Below are positions 1 to 6,943 of a stretch of DNA of 9,371 nucleotides, piece by piece. A program made the position numbers and the translations under genes. The notes beneath the pieces were generated by a model. That model saw only the letters and a program-made list of their open reading frames with translations. It did not search any database and was not told where the DNA came from. This DNA comes from JAEUKQ01 sp044227605 (GTDB lineage Bacteria; Pseudomonadota; Alphaproteobacteria; JAEUKQ01). Each line of letters starts with the position of its first letter. Within the stretch, counting starts at the first letter, position 1. The stretch covers positions 1 through 9,371 of the forward strand of contig JBGAWJ010000064.1 of NCBI GenBank assembly GCA_044227605.1, written 5' to 3'.

Positions 1-783
1 GTAGGGCAATAAAGGTATAGCGATTTTAATAGGCTTTTTTACCTTTGATTGAAGGGGGATAGATAAACTATCCTCCGGCGGTAATAAATGTAGATCAGGA
101 AAATGGGGGATGATCCCCCAAACGGGCCAGCCGGTTTTTTGTTCAATCGCTTCTTGGCCATCCACAAATAGCGAGATATCACCCCGGAATTTATTGATGA
201 TAACCCCTTTGACCCGCTTCTGTTCAGCCTTTGAAAGCAAATGATGCGTTCCAAGCACACTGGCAATAACGCCACCCCGTTCAATGTCCGCAACCAATAC
301 TACGGGCACATCGGCAGCTTCGGCAAACCCCATATTCGCTAAATCATGTAAACGTAAATTAATTTCGGCTGGACTGCCCGCCCCTTCGATCATCATCACT
401 TGATACGCATCAGCCAGTATTTGATAACTTTCCAAAATCTTTGGCATCAATTGTTGCTTGATTTGATGGAACTCTCGGGCATTAACAGTTTGCCACCATT
501 TACCTTGGACAATAATTTGGGCCATTTGCTGTGGTTGGGGCTTCAGGAGCACAGGATTCATATGGAAGCTTGGTAGAATGCCGCAAGCATAGGCCTGTAA
601 AGCTTGGGCACGGCCTATTTCGCCGCCATCACCTGCGACCGCTGCATTATTGGACATATTTTGTGGTTTGAAAGGGGCAACCCGTACGCTGTTTTGTTTG
701 AGCAGTCGGCATAACCCAGCCACGATTAATGATTTACCAACATGGGAACCTGTCCCTTGAATCATCAAAGCTTTATTTGCCAT
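1..783 (-). CDS. cobQ: Cobyric acid synthase CobQ (partial, C-terminus beyond left edge)
   Basis: Glutamine-dependent amidotransferase of the cytoplasmic cobalamin pathway; it amidates the b, d, e and g carboxylates of adenosylcobyrinate a,c-diamide to give adenosylcobyrate. The reverse strand is open from an ATG at 783 to the window edge, giving 261 residues without a stop. Seen directly: P-loop GTGSHVGKS at residues 10-18, followed by LIVAGLCRLL; then PFKPQNMSNNA, the EGAGSPAEINLR motif near residue 133, VADIERGGV, and KGVIINKFRGD. These are hallmarks of the N-terminal BioD-like ATP-binding domain of CobQ. The family is usually about 480-500 residues, so the C-terminal glutaminase-like domain lies outside the window; the cut is the window edge, not a mutation. 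The start is supported by AGGA (790-793) six bases before the ATG. It is the last visible gene of the cob operon, 31 nt after cobO. Confidence 0.96.
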   Translation of the reverse strand, partial: MANKALMIQGTGSHVGKSLIVAGLCRLLKQNSVRVAPFKPQNMSNNAAVAGDGGEIGRAQALQAYACGILPSFHMNPVLLKPQPQQMAQIIVQGKWWQTVNAREFHQIKQQLMPKILESYQILADAYQVMMIEGAGSPAEINLRLHDLANMGFAEAADVPVVLVADIERGGVIASVLGTHHLLSKAEQKRVKGVIINKFRGDISLFVDGQEAIEQKTGWPVWGIIPHFPDLHLLPPEDSLSIPLQSKVKKPIKIAIPLLPY

Positions 784-814
784 TATTTTTCCTAAGATCG
801 ATGATACAATTCAA

Positions 815-1438
815 TCAAAATTCTATCCCGGCCTGTGCTTTGACCCCTTGCTGCCGGAATGGGTGCTTGATGATCTTCATTTCGGTAACCAAATCAGCCG
901 CTTCCATTAATTCTGGCCTGGCGTGCCGCCCAGTGATCACTATATGCAGATTTGGCCGCCTGGCCTGTAAGGTCGTTAATACCTCAGATAAAGAAAGCAG
1001 TTCATACCGCAAGGCAATATTTAGTTCATCCAACAAAATAAGATGAAACTGAGGATCCTTCATCATATCTTTAGCTACCTGCCAAGCTTCTTGAGCTTTT
1101 TGCCTGTCTTGCTCAACGTTTTTTGTTTCCCAAGTGAAGCCCTTCCCTAAACAGCGGATCATGACTTGATCGCCAAATTTTTCCAAGGCGGTACGTTCCC
1201 CACTGTGCCAGCCACCTTTAATAAATTGTACAATCCCAACCTTATAGCCATGCCCAAGCGACCGTAAAACCATACCAAAAGCAGCCGTTGACTTGCCCTT
1301 GCCATTGCCGGTGTGGACAATCAGCAACCCCTTCTCAACCACTTTTGTTGCTAAAATACGCTGCCGTACTTCCTGTCGGCGCCGTGATTTTTCATTAGCC
1401 ATTTCAATTTCTTCAACAGTTTCAGGCTTTTTCTTCAT
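815..1438 (-). CDS. cobO: Corrinoid adenosyltransferase CobO (CobA/BtuR family)
   Basis: Transfers the 5'-deoxyadenosyl group of ATP to the reduced cobalt of cob(I)yrinic acid a,c-diamide, making the adenosylated corrin that CobQ uses. With the start chosen here it has 207 residues, normal for the family. Seen: the P-loop GNGKGKST at about residues 44-51, where ATP is bound; FIKGGWHSGER after it; LILLDELNIALRY in the middle; TGRHARPELMEAADLVTEM; and the typical C-terminal end HPFRQQGVKAQAGIEF. The ATG at 1438 shares its A with the cobN stop (TGATG), suggesting translational coupling; AAAGG lies about 9 nt upstream, inside cobN. An in-frame TTG at 1447 and a GTG at 1441 would add three or one residues but are less likely. 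The charged N-terminal stretch before the P-loop (MKKKPETVEEIE...) fits the CobO-type arm. Confidence 0.96.
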   Translation of the reverse strand: MKKKPETVEEIEMANEKSRRRQEVRQRILATKVVEKGLLIVHTGNGKGKSTAAFGMVLRSLGHGYKVGIVQFIKGGWHSGERTALEKFGDQVMIRCLGKGFTWETKNVEQDRQKAQEAWQVAKDMMKDPQFHLILLDELNIALRYELLSLSEVLTTLQARRPNLHIVITGRHARPELMEAADLVTEMKIIKHPFRQQGVKAQAGIEF

Positions 1439-4400
1439 CACACACAACCTTTCGCAAACTTGAGTAAATGGTCCCGGGCTTGGTTAGAACGAGGGTGCCA
1501 TAATTCCCGATTTTGAGCTTCTAAAAACTTTTCAGCAATTTCTTTTAATGCAGACGGATTATTTTTTGATAAAAAATCAATCACTTCCTGATCTTCCAGA
1601 TAGGCTTTATATAAACGATCAAAATGGTGATCCTGGACACAGTTAGTGGTAATGGCGAAAGCCACTAAATAATCCACCGTTGCCGCAATTTCAAAAGCCC
1701 CCTTATAACCATGTTTCATAATGCTTTTAAGCCATTTTGGGTTGGCTGCGCGGGATTGGATAACCCGCCCAATTTCTTGTTGCAAACTCAGGATTTGGGG
1801 GTTTGCAGGATTGGAGTGATCATTATGCCATATGGGAACAGATTGCCCTTGCACCTCTTCGACTGCTAACGACCAGCCGCCTTCAAACTGATAGTAATCA
1901 TCGCTATCCAATATATCATGTTCCCGGTTGTCCTGATTGTGGATAATGGCTTGGGTTTTATGCAACCTTTGACGGAACATTTGGGGGGAATATTCCGTTT
2001 GATGGTGGCCCAAATATATATGGCTGCCCCAATCAATAAAAGCAGCGGCCAGCTGTTGCTGGTTTTTCCACACGCCATCATCGATGAAAGCCTGTAATCC
2101 AGTCCCATAAGATCCGGGGGCAGCACCAAAAATTCTTGCCCCTGCCATCAAACCCGCCTGTTGGTCACCAACCCCTTCCGATTTTAAGCGGATTTTATCC
2201 TGTTTGATTTGCGCCGCCAATGGATTGTCGTCAGCTGGTTCATCCAGCTTGGATACCGCCTGTACCGCTTGGTTTAACAAGTCTATTTGGGCAGGAAAGG
2301 CATCCCTAAAAAATCCCGATATGCGTAAACAAACATCAATTCTTGGCCGGTCCAACACGGATAAAGGGATAATTTCAATTCCAGTGACGCGTCCAGAAAC
2401 CATTTCCCAAACTGGTTTGACCCCCATCATTGCCAACATTTGGGCAATATCTTCACCAGCTGTTCGCATATTAGCGGTGCCCCAGGCACTTAAGGCCACA
2501 GTTCTTGGCCAATCGCCGTAATCCTGACGGTGGCGCTCCAGTAATAAAGTTGCTGATTTCCACCCCAGTTGCCAAGCCGCTGCTGTTGGCACTTGCCTGG
2601 TGTCAACTGAATAAAAATTTCTTCCCGTAGGCAATACATCCCATCGGCCGCGTGTTGGCGCACCGGAGGGGCCAGGAGCTACAAATTCTCCATTTAATCC
2701 CTTCAGCAAATTGGTTATTTCCAAGTGCGGGGAAGCTTGTAATTTTGGTAATAAAATTTCCTCTAGCTGCTTGATGACTGCTTGTGTTTGAACCCATTTT
2801 GTAGGCAGCATTTCCAGTTTTGATAAAAGTCTAGCCGCAAGTATTTCCAACCGCTCGACCGTATCACCTGTATTGCGCCAGGGACTATCCAGCATAGATT
2901 GCAGTATGGCGGGGCGTTTGCCATTCCACACTTCCTCAAATTTGGCTTGCAAAGGATCAAAATGATGGTCTAAAAGCCCAAGATCAGCGGCCAGTGCGTG
3001 CAGTAAAGAGGCATTCCCACCTTGGCCATTATCGCGCGGCAACCGACCCATTGCTAACAAAAAATCTGCAATTTTTTCTTGGGTCAATGAAATCCCCATG
3101 ATATGCAGCCCCTGCCGGATTTGTCTTTCTTTCACATCGCATACATACCGGTCAAGGGAAGATAAAATTTTCATGGTATGATCCCCTCCCCCTATTTTTT
3201 CATCCGCCATAATCCCTAAAAGGGAAGCATGGGAAAGAATTTGCTCATGCAGGATTTTGGCACGGCGCTGGTCAAAACTTGCTGCCTGGTAATATTCATC
3301 CAAAAGCCTTTCAATTTCCAAAAGGTCACCGTGGTTTTCCGCCCTGGCTAAAGGCGGCGTTAAATGATCGATGATCACTGCTGATGTTCGTCGTTTTGCC
3401 TGGCTACCCTCACCTGGATTATTAACAATAAAAGGATAAAGATGAGGGATGGGCCCCATAATCACCTCCGGAAAACAATCCGTTGATAGGCCGATTACCT
3501 TGCCTGGTAACCATTCTAAATTGCCGTGTTTACCTATATGGATAAAGGCATGAACCTTAACAACCTGTCTTAACCATCCATAAAATGCCAGATAGTGATG
3601 GGGGGGAGGCAGGAAGGGATCATGATAATTCGCTTGATCGTCCTGCTTAATGGATGACAATGGATTAATTAAGCGACGCATGGGTTGAATCCCAACGGTG
3701 ACATTCCCAAATTGATGGATAGCCAAACGGAAATGTCCGGCCTGGAAAAAAGGATCTTGTTGGTAAGATCCCCAACTTTTGGTTACCGCATCTTGCAGGG
3801 ATTTGGGTAATGCTTCAAAAAAAGCCCGGTATCCTTCTTCTGCCCACCTAACACCACCGGGACGATGCGGATTCGCGTTGGTGGGGCCGCTTTGCAAGCA
3901 ATTGATCAAATCTTCACCGTTTTTAGGGTGGTTTGGCAGATCATAGCCTGCCTGCCTTAAAGCTGCCATTAGTTGTACGGCCGATGCCGGTGTATCTAAC
4001 CCAACCCCATTGGCTAAGCGGCCATCCCGATTTGGGTAATTGGATAAAATAAGGGATACATGTCGCTTTAAAGGAAGAGTTTTTTGTAATAAAGCCCAGT
4101 TATAAGCCTGCTTACAGACAAAATCAATTCGATCATCCACGGGCTGGTGGCGAAGCAGCATATGCTCGGTCAAGGGATCAATATTGTCCTTTCCTTTAAA
4201 AGAAATAAGGCGTGATAAAATCCGGCCGTCCATTTCCGGCAATATCACCTGCATCACCATGTCACGCGCTAACAAGCCATTTGTTTGTTGCTGCCAGAAT
4301 GTTTGATCCGAACTTGATAAAACAAGCTGGAGGATTGGGCAATTGGCTACACGCAAAGGATCAGCCGCTTCCTTTTCATTGTGGCCGATAGCAAAACCAG

Positions 4401-5199
4401 TGGCATTCAAGATAACTGATGGTTTCGCTTGCGCTAAAATTGCACCCACCATTTGACCAACCGTTTTCTCTTTCAAACTGCTGACAAAAATTGGCAAGGG
4501 ATTTAAGGAATGCCTTTGTAAATGCTGGATAATCCTATCAATTACCTCTAAGTCCCCGCTTTGCAGAAGGGCGCGGTAAAAAATTATTGCGGTTGCCCCA
4601 ATAGCCAAATTCGACCATTCATTTTGTATATCATGTAAGCCGATGATTTTTTTCTGGGGCCAATATATCCCCGCCCGTAATAATGATTTGGGCGGAGTTG
4701 GTGTCACAGGTTTGCCTATTAATCCACCCAATGACTGAAACATATGAACAATATTTTCAATGCCCCCATGCACAAAATATTGCCATATTTGCTCAGTGAA
4801 TGAAGGTGTTTCTGTTGATAATTGCTGCAATTCATCGTCCCAGCGGTCATCCCCCGCTACCCATATTAACTTCATGTGATTTTCTTTGGCAATCTGGCAG
4901 ATTTGATCAATGCCATACGGCCAATACCGACGACCACCCAACAACCGCACGACGACAATTTTAGCATGGCGAATGACGGTATCCGTGTATAAATCAATCG
5001 AATAAGGATGAGACAACTGCATCACGTTGGCCAATCTTACCTTGAAAAAAGGCTGGGGTATTTGCAGCAAAGCTTTGGCCGCCACCATCAAGTCTGTATC
5101 CGCTGCAGATAAAAAAACAATATCGCCCGGAGTTTGTTGTAAATCGATGGGCAACGGCGTATCTTGCAGGTTGACTTGTTGGCTGGATAAAATATGCAT
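1438..5199 (-). CDS. cobN: Cobaltochelatase large subunit CobN
   Basis: Large, substrate-binding subunit of the ATP-dependent aerobic cobaltochelatase (CobN with CobS and CobT); it inserts Co2+ into hydrogenobyrinic acid a,c-diamide and is homologous to the magnesium chelatase subunit BchH/ChlH. The 1253 residues match the family's full length. Seen: start MHILSSQQ with PGDIVFLSAADTDL at 24-37; NYPNRDGRLANGVGLDTPAS at 387-406; HIGKHGNLEWLPGK at 554-567; PHLYPFIVNNPGEGSQAKRR at 585-604; and near the C-terminus HGYKGAFEIAATVDYL. Motifs run in one frame from end to end, so the gene is intact. It follows cobW after only 5 nt and no clear Shine-Dalgarno sequence precedes its ATG, so translation may be coupled to cobW. 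Its stop overlaps the cobO start. CobS and CobT are not in the window; known AAA+ partners must be encoded elsewhere for the enzyme to work. Confidence 0.97.
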   Translation of the reverse strand: MHILSSQQVNLQDTPLPIDLQQTPGDIVFLSAADTDLMVAAKALLQIPQPFFKVRLANVMQLSHPYSIDLYTDTVIRHAKIVVVRLLGGRRYWPYGIDQICQIAKENHMKLIWVAGDDRWDDELQQLSTETPSFTEQIWQYFVHGGIENIVHMFQSLGGLIGKPVTPTPPKSLLRAGIYWPQKKIIGLHDIQNEWSNLAIGATAIIFYRALLQSGDLEVIDRIIQHLQRHSLNPLPIFVSSLKEKTVGQMVGAILAQAKPSVILNATGFAIGHNEKEAADPLRVANCPILQLVLSSSDQTFWQQQTNGLLARDMVMQVILPEMDGRILSRLISFKGKDNIDPLTEHMLLRHQPVDDRIDFVCKQAYNWALLQKTLPLKRHVSLILSNYPNRDGRLANGVGLDTPASAVQLMAALRQAGYDLPNHPKNGEDLINCLQSGPTNANPHRPGGVRWAEEGYRAFFEALPKSLQDAVTKSWGSYQQDPFFQAGHFRLAIHQFGNVTVGIQPMRRLINPLSSIKQDDQANYHDPFLPPPHHYLAFYGWLRQVVKVHAFIHIGKHGNLEWLPGKVIGLSTDCFPEVIMGPIPHLYPFIVNNPGEGSQAKRRTSAVIIDHLTPPLARAENHGDLLEIERLLDEYYQAASFDQRRAKILHEQILSHASLLGIMADEKIGGGDHTMKILSSLDRYVCDVKERQIRQGLHIMGISLTQEKIADFLLAMGRLPRDNGQGGNASLLHALAADLGLLDHHFDPLQAKFEEVWNGKRPAILQSMLDSPWRNTGDTVERLEILAARLLSKLEMLPTKWVQTQAVIKQLEEILLPKLQASPHLEITNLLKGLNGEFVAPGPSGAPTRGRWDVLPTGRNFYSVDTRQVPTAAAWQLGWKSATLLLERHRQDYGDWPRTVALSAWGTANMRTAGEDIAQMLAMMGVKPVWEMVSGRVTGIEIIPLSVLDRPRIDVCLRISGFFRDAFPAQIDLLNQAVQAVSKLDEPADDNPLAAQIKQDKIRLKSEGVGDQQAGLMAGARIFGAAPGSYGTGLQAFIDDGVWKNQQQLAAAFIDWGSHIYLGHHQTEYSPQMFRQRLHKTQAIIHNQDNREHDILDSDDYYQFEGGWSLAVEEVQGQSVPIWHNDHSNPANPQILSLQQEIGRVIQSRAANPKWLKSIMKHGYKGAFEIAATVDYLVAFAITTNCVQDHHFDRLYKAYLEDQEVIDFLSKNNPSALKEIAEKFLEAQNRELWHPRSNQARDHLLKFAKGCV

Positions 5200-5204
5200 G
5201 GGTT

Positions 5205-6248
5205 TTAAGAAATACGCATATTGGGAAACAAAACCTGTTGACGCGTTCGTTGTTCATCCAAACGATGGTCGCCAATTACAACCAATATGCCTTGTTCTTT
5301 TTCATGGCTTTTCCAAGGACGGTCGTAATGATAGTTCACGCGAGCACCCACACCCTGAATAACCAATCGCATGGGTTTATGGGCAACTTTGGCAAATCCC
5401 TTGATCCTTAAAACCCCTGGATTATCCAATAATTGTTCGAAAATTTTTATGTAGGAAGAAACTTCTTGAATAACCGGCAAGGGGATTGAGAAACTGGTAA
5501 ATTCTGCATGGCCATGATCCTCCTCTGGATGTTGATCATGATGGGACAAGCGGCTGTCCAAACTTTCTTCTGCCCCCGCCCCAATTCCCAATAATATTTC
5601 TGTAGGTATCTGCCCAAAGCGGCTGTTGATAATTTTTGCAGATGGGCGTTTATGTTTTTGCAAAAGATTGGTTACTTGCTGTATTTGCACCCCGGTCAGT
5701 AAATCCGTTTTATTCAAAACAATCATATCCGCACACGCCAATTGATCACGAAATAATTCATGCACTGCATTTTCATGCTGCGCGGGCGGGTTTGCCGAAG
5801 ATTTAAGTAAAGGTTGCAGCCCAGGCAGTTGCGGATCTAAAGCCGCCAAACCGTCCACGACAGTGATCACGCCATCAACCGTTAGGCGGGCTTTCACTTC
5901 CGGCCAATTAAAAGCTGCAACTAAGGGTTTAGGTAAGGCCAGACCGGAAGTTTCAATGATGATATGATCGGGTAAAGATGAGCGGTTTAACAATGTATCG
6001 ATGGTCGGGATAAAATCATCCGCTACCGTACAGCACAAACAACCATTGGCCAATTCAACAATATCTTCTTCGCGGCATAAGTCTGATCCACAAGCCTGGA
6101 GTAATGCGCCGTCAATACCTGTTTTTCCAAATTCATTGATGATTAAAGCTAAACGGCGTTGCGCATTATGTTGCAGCATATGCTGAAGAAGAGTGGTTTT
6201 ACCAGCACCCAAAAACCCGGTAATAATGGTGGCAGGAATCTTTTTCAT
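5205..6248 (-). CDS. cobW: CobW, G3E-family GTPase for cobalt delivery in cobalamin synthesis
   Basis: P-loop GTPase of the G3E family (relatives: UreG, HypB, YjiA, ZNG1). CobW is required for aerobic cobalamin synthesis and is thought, from work on the family, to bind Co2+ with GTP and hand it to the CobNST chelatase. In the 347 residues: Walker A GFLGAGKTT at 11-19; the metal-site motif CLCC at 70-73 within NGCLCCTV; ETSG at 99-102; the guanine-specificity motif NKTD at 179-182; a histidine/acid-rich stretch HHDQHPEEDHGH at 236-247; and the C-terminal CobW domain with GFAKVAHKPMRLVIQGVG at 284-301. All motifs are present, so it is probably active. It starts at ATG 6248, 15 nt after cobU/cobP, behind an A-rich region with no strong ribosome-binding site. 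Its position directly before cobN, the conserved arrangement, makes the CobW subgroup the best choice over other G3E members. Confidence 0.95.
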   Translation of the reverse strand: MKKIPATIITGFLGAGKTTLLQHMLQHNAQRRLALIINEFGKTGIDGALLQACGSDLCREEDIVELANGCLCCTVADDFIPTIDTLLNRSSLPDHIIIETSGLALPKPLVAAFNWPEVKARLTVDGVITVVDGLAALDPQLPGLQPLLKSSANPPAQHENAVHELFRDQLACADMIVLNKTDLLTGVQIQQVTNLLQKHKRPSAKIINSRFGQIPTEILLGIGAGAEESLDSRLSHHDQHPEEDHGHAEFTSFSIPLPVIQEVSSYIKIFEQLLDNPGVLRIKGFAKVAHKPMRLVIQGVGARVNYHYDRPWKSHEKEQGILVVIGDHRLDEQRTRQQVLFPNMRIS

Positions 6249-6263
6249 TGAAATATTTTCTTT

Positions 6264-6824
6264 CTATGAAAGATTTTTATTTTTTAATGTTATGGGCAGG
6301 CCCGCAATTAAACAATATACTTGCTCCGCACGCTGCGCGATTGTTTGGTTAAGGCTGCCCAAAAAATCAGCAAATAACCGCGATAATTGATTATCTGGAA
6401 CAATACTTAAGCCCACCTCACTACTAACACAAACAATACGGGCAGGATGAGTTGCCATGATCTGGTCCAGCTTGTCGATTTCTTTCAAAACATCTTGATT
6501 GTTTAGCAATAAGTTACTAACCCACATACTTAGACAATCAATTAATATGATGGTGTTTGATTGACGATACCCCTTTAAAACGCCTGCCAAGTCATAACTT
6601 TCTTCTATCGTTTGCCAGTTTTTTGCCCGACGCTGTTGATGTAATTTAATCCTTGCGATCATTTCTTGATCCCCTGGATTTTGAGCCGCGGTGGCAATAT
6701 ATAGACAATTTGGCTGGGCCCGCAGCAAATTTTCAGCAAAAGCACTTTTTCCTGAGCGCCGCCCACCAAGCACGAGCGTCAATTTTGATGAGAGGGGTTC
6801 GCTTTTAACAGGATAATCTTGCAA
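6264..6824 (-). CDS. cobU: Adenosylcobinamide kinase / adenosylcobinamide-phosphate guanylyltransferase
   Basis: Bifunctional enzyme (CobU in Salmonella, CobP in Pseudomonas denitrificans) that phosphorylates adenosylcobinamide and then makes adenosyl-GDP-cobinamide, the acceptor for the lower ligand. About 186 residues, the family length. Seen, numbered from TTG 6824: P-loop GGRRSGKS at 20-27; LYIATAAQNPGDQEM from 41; RIKLHQQRR with H62 at the position of the guanylylated histidine (H46 in Salmonella CobU); IILIDCLSMWVSNLLL; and EVGLSIVPDNQLSR. Unlike most members, the residue after the histidine is Gln rather than Arg, and SSEVG replaces the usual SNEVG. No ATG or GTG lies near the expected N-terminus; TTG 6824 is used here, but CTG 6830 has better spacing from the AAAGGG at 6837-6842. 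It is the first gene of the minus-strand operon. Confidence 0.94.
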   Translation of the reverse strand: MQDYPVKSEPLSSKLTLVLGGRRSGKSAFAENLLRAQPNCLYIATAAQNPGDQEMIARIKLHQQRRAKNWQTIEESYDLAGVLKGYRQSNTIILIDCLSMWVSNLLLNNQDVLKEIDKLDQIMATHPARIVCVSSEVGLSIVPDNQLSRLFADFLGSLNQTIAQRAEQVYCLIAGLPITLKNKNLS

Positions 6825-6943
6825 ATTCAGAATTTTCCCTTTATTGGACAGATAAATAGGGTTCGATGTCCCTCGTGAACTTGAACATGCTGTTATCCTT
6901 TCGTCAATTATAACTTTTCTCTTTTATTGGCAATTATTGTTTA
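6825..6943. promoter_or_regulatory. Divergent promoter region between the cobU and cobC genes
   Basis: This 119-nt spacer lies between the two divergent starts and should hold both promoters. For the minus-strand operon there is a perfect TATAAT (plus-strand 6907-6912) and a TTGCCA -35 element (6928-6933, five of six to consensus), with a somewhat short 15-nt spacer. For cobC, TATAAC at 6909-6914 on the plus strand overlaps the same bases, but no convincing -35 element is visible at the proper distance. The TATAAT implies a leader of roughly 70-80 nt before cobU. The spacer is too short for a complete cobalamin riboswitch of about 200 nt, and no B12-box-like sequence was seen. The promoters are inferred from consensus only. 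Confidence 0.45.
6837..6861 (-). promoter_or_regulatory. Leader hairpin covering the cobU ribosome-binding site
   Basis: In the cobU messenger the sequence CCCT-AT-TTAT, a 7-nt loop CTGTCCA, then ATAAAGGG can form an 8-bp stem: four G-C/T-A pairs from CCCT with AGGG and four A-T pairs from TTAT with ATAA. The only irregularity is a 2-nt bulge (AT). The 3' arm contains the AAAGGG that is the only Shine-Dalgarno-like sequence before the gene, so the hairpin would hide it. The pairing is seen in the sequence; a role in controlling translation is inference. Confidence 0.4.

Noticed and set aside
39..293. 84-codon minus-strand frame (MRTLNGVALLP...)
   Set aside because: It lies in another frame inside cobQ, whose own frame is open through this stretch with clear CobQ motifs.
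729..1046. 105-codon plus-strand frame
   Set aside because: Antisense to cobO and the start of cobQ; composition of a shadow frame and no recognisable motif.
1866..2960. Several 64-105-codon frames on both strands within cobN
   Set aside because: All lie inside the continuous cobN frame, which matches its family to the C-terminus.
4994..5362. Overlapping minus (93-codon) and plus (111-codon) frames at the cobW/cobN junction
   Set aside because: They cross the ends of two well-supported genes in other frames and have no family resemblance.
6001..6390. Two short plus-strand frames opposite the cobW start and cobU end
   Set aside because: Antisense shadows of intact genes.
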